Of a stretch of 9,100 bases of DNA, positions 6,801-9,100 are shown in pieces. The stretch lies in the NCBI GenBank assembly GCA_026417675.1, contig JAOACV010000059.1:1-9100 (forward strand), given 5' to 3'. Made by a program: the position numbers and the translations under genes. Under the pieces are notes generated by a model that was given only the letters and a program-made list of their open reading frames with translations, did not search any database and was not told the DNA's origin. Positions within the stretch are counted from its first letter, which is position 1. Each line of letters begins with the position of its first letter. Source of the DNA: Verrucomicrobiia bacterium (GTDB taxonomy: Bacteria; Verrucomicrobiota; Verrucomicrobiia; CAIQCK01).

Positions 6801-8085
6801 CGTGACCGCGCGCTACCTGCGCGTCAACGCCGGCCCGGCGCGCTGGCTCTCGGTTGCCGAGGCGGAGGCGTTCTCCAACGGCCGGAACGTCGCGCTGAAG
6901 AAGAAGGCGACGCAGTCGAGCACCTATGGCGGTGCGGGCGCCGAGCGCGGCGTGGACGGCAACACCAGCGGCAACTGGAGCCACGGCTCAATCACCCATA
7001 CCATGAACGGCGAAAAGGAATGGTGGGAGGTGGACCTCGGCGCGTTGTATCCGGTGCAGAAGATCGTGCTCTGGAACCGCAGCGGTATCGAAGAGCGGCT
7101 CGCGAGCTGTCTGGTGGAGTTGATGGACGAGAAACGCGCGGTCGTCTGGAGTGACAAGACCCCCGCGAAAGCCGGACAGACCATCGTTCTCATCAGCAAC
7201 GCGCCGCAGCCGCCGCCGGCGCTGCGATTTGTGTGGGTGCCGCCCGGCGAGTTTGTGATGGGCAGCCGCGACGGCCATCCCGACGAGCGGCCGTTGAATC
7301 GCGTGAAGATTGCGCGTGGCTTCTGGATGAGCGCGTTTGAGATCACCAACGACCAGTTCAAGCGGTTCGACCCGGCCTTTGAGAGCCGCGAGGAAGACCG
7401 GCACGGCTACCAGTTTGGCATCCCCTGCTACGACCAGGACCAGCCCGCGCAGCCGGCCGTGCGCGTGTCATGGACCGACGCGATGAGGTTCTGCGCATGG
7501 TTGTCGCGGAAACTCGGCAGGAAAGTAACGCTGCCGACCGAGGCGCAATGGGAATGGGCCTGTCGCGCAGGCACGGCAACGCCGTTCTGGTATGGCGATA
7601 TGAATACCGACTTCTCCAAGTTAGCCAATCTCGGTGACTTCATGCTGGCGTATTTCTCCGGCAACCCTTACGTCCAAGACTACCGCGCCGCGTGGTATAA
7701 GAACCCGGAGAACAAATACGACAACTGGATTCCGCAAGACGCACGGTTCAACGACGACGGTTTCGTCACCGAGCCGGTCGGCCGCTACAAGGCCAACCCG
7801 TGGGGCTTGCACGACATGCACGGCAACGCCTGGGAATGGACCCAAAGCGCCTATCGTCCCTATCCCTATCGCGACGACGACGGCCGTAACGTGACCGAAG
7901 GCGTCGCGCCCGACACCGAGCGCGTGGTCCGCGGCGGCTCGTGGTATGACCGCCCCTTCCGCTGCACGTCGAGTTTTCGGCTTCCCTACCGGCAGTATCA
8001 GCGCATATACAACGTCGGGTTCCGCGTCGTCTGCGAGCCGGAATCCGGTGCCGTCGCGATGACCGCGACGACGCGGAAGCCGTGA
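3895..8085 (+). CDS. Exported HzsA-related di-haem cytochrome with beta-propeller, F5/8C-like and SUMF1-like domains
   Basis: A 1396-residue multidomain protein. Residues 1-18 look like a signal peptide (cleavage after SFA-18), though the n-region lacks Lys/Arg. About 25-230 is charged, helical and coiled-coil-like. About 295-490 carries WD40/PD40 propeller repeats. About 586-690 resembles the hydrazine synthase alpha-subunit middle domain. Two c-type haem motifs follow: CVGCH (696-700) and CIGCH (746-750). The stretch KGHHGV (823-828) to LDLNAPFYGTW (842-852) matches the conserved tail of HzsA-like proteins and offers distal His candidates (H811, H825, H826). About 973-1100 is discoidin-like (F5/8 type C), with a GRNVALKKKATQSS opening and EWWEVDLG. 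About 1110-1382 is SUMF1/FGE-like (FVWVPPGEFVMGS, LPTEAQWEWACRAG, DMHGNAWEWT, RGGSW, GFRVV). Haem attachment requires export. The electron-transfer partner and substrate are unknown; hydrazine synthesis is not implied. Translationally spaced close behind iclR. Confidence 0.88.
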   Translation: MNIQWAVWWLALPLASFAADPPYYQKQATWEETIRVSREALAAKEADEENPAKNKSAKKADARAKAAARQQIWSRIIRDFPGAEDRDGIWTSDWRAGDFKALANRYVGAMIGPLQQEARKLAATAVSPRDLENIRKLYRRSRVFRDAIQRLEDVDPKAVARALDDMARTWPERCDAARHRQLLDALKERDALLTALRECKSDALGRAEALLKETRAALLANPLLDFDKLLVLKRGLYVPATRAMSYDIGQPNNWRTDDVIPRKGVFRDELAALSDLRGEGRFQTIYAAQDMETLFAPDLSFDGDRILFSKKSAKENGLRIWEIGVDGKGLRQVTPDDGDDVSHMEPCYLPNGDIMFTSTAIYKGIPCVFGSDATASIYRLDTKTGRIRQLTFEQDSDWCPTVMPSGRVMYLRWEYTDQSHANSRILFHMNPDGTDQRELRGRGSWFPGSFFHAMPIPGTAGKIIGIAGGHHDVGRSGRLLIFDTEAGRRDGEGVREIPGYDKPVEPIVRDGLTRGECPQFLMPYPLSEKYHLVACKRHPDSLWGIYMVDVFDNFTLVKEAPGAALLEPIPLRRLEPPPVIPDRVDLATNEATVHIQDIYEGPGLAGVARGTVKSIRLIEYYFSRRGMGGLYGTLGMDGPWDIKRIIGTVPVEPDGSAHFKMPANTPISLQPLDEKGQALQLMRSWLVGMPGERVSCVGCHEQQGAASLRRETAATKRAPSAITPWHGPTRGFSFVREVQPVLDRYCIGCHDGRQAQPTLKGDEMINDWKSVHPGHWSGGGKFTKSYAELHRYLRRPGIEGDRRMLSPMDFHFSTTELGQMLRKGHHGVRLDAEAWERLAAWLDLNAPFYGTWGEIPQFKQGHGPPNLNFLNLNFEKLAKANARAMELRRRYVPMGPHPDYEAIPQTPKYDTTPVKPAPESEISDLKFEIPAAWPFSAEEAARRQRQTAPAGSNGVFEFAFENPKPQPPSVTARYLRVNAGPARWLSVAEAEAFSNGRNVALKKKATQSSTYGGAGAERGVDGNTSGNWSHGSITHTMNGEKEWWEVDLGALYPVQKIVLWNRSGIEERLASCLVELMDEKRAVVWSDKTPAKAGQTIVLISNAPQPPPALRFVWVPPGEFVMGSRDGHPDERPLNRVKIARGFWMSAFEITNDQFKRFDPAFESREEDRHGYQFGIPCYDQDQPAQPAVRVSWTDAMRFCAWLSRKLGRKVTLPTEAQWEWACRAGTATPFWYGDMNTDFSKLANLGDFMLAYFSGNPYVQDYRAAWYKNPENKYDNWIPQDARFNDDGFVTEPVGRYKANPWGLHDMHGNAWEWTQSAYRPYPYRDDDGRNVTEGVAPDTERVVRGGSWYDRPFRCTSSFRLPYRQYQRIYNVGFRVVCEPESGAVAMTATTRKP
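6490..6519 (+). repeat. Tandem 15-base repeat inside the HzsA-like gene
   Basis: Two 15-base units (6490-6504 and 6505-6519) share the core CTCAATTTT and encode NLNFL-NLNFE (residues 866-875), just after the cytochrome module. The stretch is AT-rich within a GC-rich gene, and CTCAATTTTGAG (6508-6519) is itself a small dyad. It lies in a linker, so it probably does not disturb folding. Confidence 0.5.
6649..6684. repeat. AT-rich palindromic insertion-like segment in the linker before the F5/8C domain
   Basis: The in-frame segment encodes ESEISDLKFEIP (residues 919-930). It contains the perfect 10-bp palindrome TCAGATCTGA (6661-6670), extending to a 20-base imperfect palindrome (6656-6675) with one mismatched pair, followed by AATTTGAAAT. 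Its A+T content contrasts sharply with the flanking GC-rich coding sequence. I recall short AT-rich repeats with similar SEISDLK-type translations scattered in PVC genomes; that link is from memory and unverified here. Confidence 0.5.
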
Positions 8086-8143
8086 GGCGCGCGCATCACA
8101 GCTTGTCGTGGCGCAATCCGTCGCGCGTTCGGAGATCATGCTT

Positions 8144-9052
8144 ATGAAACAGAAGCGCACTGCCTCTCAACGATGGACGGGGACACTTGCGGCTTTGCTG
8201 GGCGTCATAGCCGCCGCTTGTGGTCCGACGCCGGTGGCCGAGAGCGCCGCCCCGGCCAGGTTCGAAGTGGGCATTTGCGCCTACACATTCCGCCATCTCA
8301 CGGCGTTCGAAGCCATCGAGAAGACCAAGGAATGCGGCGCCGACGTGATCGAGTTCTTCCTCTGGCAGAAACTCAGTCCCGAAAACCCGAAAGTCATCCT
8401 GAATGCCGACCTGTCGGATGAGCACATTGCCGCGCTCAAGGCGAAGCTGGAAGCGACGGGCGTGCGCGCGGTCAACGCCTACTTCAACAACGCCCCGTTC
8501 CAAGACAAGGCTGGCGTCGAGGCCGGGGTGCGCAAACTGTTCGAGTTCGCACGCAAGCTCGGACTGCGCGGACTGACCGGCGAGCCGCCCGTCGAGCATC
8601 TCGACCTCGTGGAAAAGATGGTGAAGGAATTCAACATCCAGCTTTGCTTCCACAACCACCCCATCAATCCGAAGAAGCCTGATTACCGGAACTGGGACCC
8701 GAAGTATCTGCTGGCGCTGATGGACAAGCGCGACCCACGGATGGGCTTCTCGGTGGACACCGGCCACCTTGCGCGCTCCGGCGTGGATTCCATCGAGACC
8801 CTCAAGCTGTTCCAGAAGCGGGTTCATTCGGTCCACCTGAAAGATGTGAAGGAGGCCAGACCCGAAAGCGACGATCTGCCCTACGGCCAAGGCATCGCCA
8901 ACATTAAAGGCATCCTGGCTGAATTGAAACGCCAGGACTTCCGCGGCCATGTTGGCGTCGAATACGAACACCAGTCCGATCGCCTCCTGGATGACGTGAA
9001 GTTTTGCATCCAGTTCATTCGCACCCACGCCGGGTTGACGTCTTCCAAGTAG
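8144..9052 (+). CDS. Lipoprotein-type sugar phosphate isomerase/epimerase (xylose isomerase-like TIM barrel)
   Basis: A 302-residue protein with a lipoprotein-like signal: Lys/Arg n-region, hydrophobic stretch (about 14-25) and a lipobox-like IAAAC with lipidation Cys26, then a Pro/Ala/Ser-rich linker and the TIM barrel from about residue 36. Metal/substrate ligands are visible on successive strands: FHNHP (H170, H172), VDTGH (D205, H208), HSVHLKD (H228, H231) and VEYEH (E273, E275). The strand-five site has His-Asn-His where the cytoplasmic paralogue at 629-1645 has Glu-Val-His, as in inosose-dehydratase-like members. I prefer the ATG at 8144 because GGAG (8131-8134) is 9 bases away; the ATG at 8138 is too close and a GTG at 8108 would bury the signal peptide. 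It follows the HzsA-like gene by 58 bases with no terminator between, so it is probably in the same operon. Likely acts in the periplasm on a free sugar or glycoside; substrate unknown. Confidence 0.87.
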   Translation: MKQKRTASQRWTGTLAALLGVIAAACGPTPVAESAAPARFEVGICAYTFRHLTAFEAIEKTKECGADVIEFFLWQKLSPENPKVILNADLSDEHIAALKAKLEATGVRAVNAYFNNAPFQDKAGVEAGVRKLFEFARKLGLRGLTGEPPVEHLDLVEKMVKEFNIQLCFHNHPINPKKPDYRNWDPKYLLALMDKRDPRMGFSVDTGHLARSGVDSIETLKLFQKRVHSVHLKDVKEARPESDDLPYGQGIANIKGILAELKRQDFRGHVGVEYEHQSDRLLDDVKFCIQFIRTHAGLTSSK

Positions 9053-9100
9053 GCCTTTGCCGGCTCCGCGCACTCGTCGCGCCCCCGACCGACCCCGGCG

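Noticed and set aside
3895..8085. True hydrazine synthase (anammox) function
   Set aside because: The protein carries extra F5/8C and SUMF1 domains, no other hydrazine synthase subunit is encoded next to it, and the neighbours are carbohydrate-type genes. HzsA-like proteins occur widely in PVC bacteria.
8124..8135. CGCGTTCGGAGA, a 12-base match to hairpin B of the REPIN-like doublet
   Set aside because: The second half of the palindrome is missing and the GGAG serves as the ribosome-binding site of the lipoprotein isomerase; a chance match is likelier than a repeat copy.
1..9100. CRISPR array, tRNA/rRNA gene, or insertion sequence with transposase
   Set aside because: I saw no regularly spaced repeats, no tRNA-like cloverleaf or rRNA sequence and no transposase motifs on either strand.

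Overview
The window is GC-rich, densely coding bacterial DNA. A HzsA-related cytochrome c fused to a discoidin-like and a SUMF1-like domain, together with a signal-peptide-bearing sugar isomerase, is a combination I associate with the PVC group, most likely Verrucomicrobiota (Limisphaerales/Pedosphaera-like), with Planctomycetota as the alternative. This is inference from protein style; there is no rRNA or other marker gene.

Layout. Positions 1-423 are a low-complexity stretch, open on both strands, with no recognisable product. Positions 424-628 are non-coding and hold a pair of mirror-image hairpins (449-510, REPIN/BIME-like) and a perfect 15-bp hairpin (551-584) that probably terminates the minus-strand gene. 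That gene (1645-629, minus) is a cytoplasmic TIM-barrel sugar phosphate isomerase/epimerase. A 324-bp divergent intergenic region (1646-1969) separates it from a membrane-anchored SGNH/AlgX-like protein (1970-2977, plus). A good sigma70-type promoter with dyad elements (2991-3046) then precedes a probable operon: an IclR-family regulator (3053-3883), a 1396-residue exported di-heme HzsA-like fusion protein (3895-8085, 11 bp after the regulator) and a lipoprotein-type sugar isomerase/epimerase (8144-9052). The last 48 bases hold nothing I can identify.

How the genes may work together. IclR regulators commonly sense small carbon metabolites and control adjacent catabolic genes. Here the regulator precedes an envelope cytochrome-like protein carrying a beta-propeller, two CxxCH haem sites, a carbohydrate-binding-like discoidin fold and a SUMF1-like C-terminus, followed by a lipid-anchored sugar isomerase. 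The most economical reading is an envelope-located carbohydrate or glycoside oxidation/processing unit under IclR control. The substrate and reaction cannot be read from the sequence. The HzsA resemblance does not imply anammox: no other hydrazine synthase subunit is present. The most noteworthy items are the five-part fusion protein, the AT-rich palindromic insertion in its linker, the IclR promoter/operator arrangement and the REPIN-like hairpin doublet.
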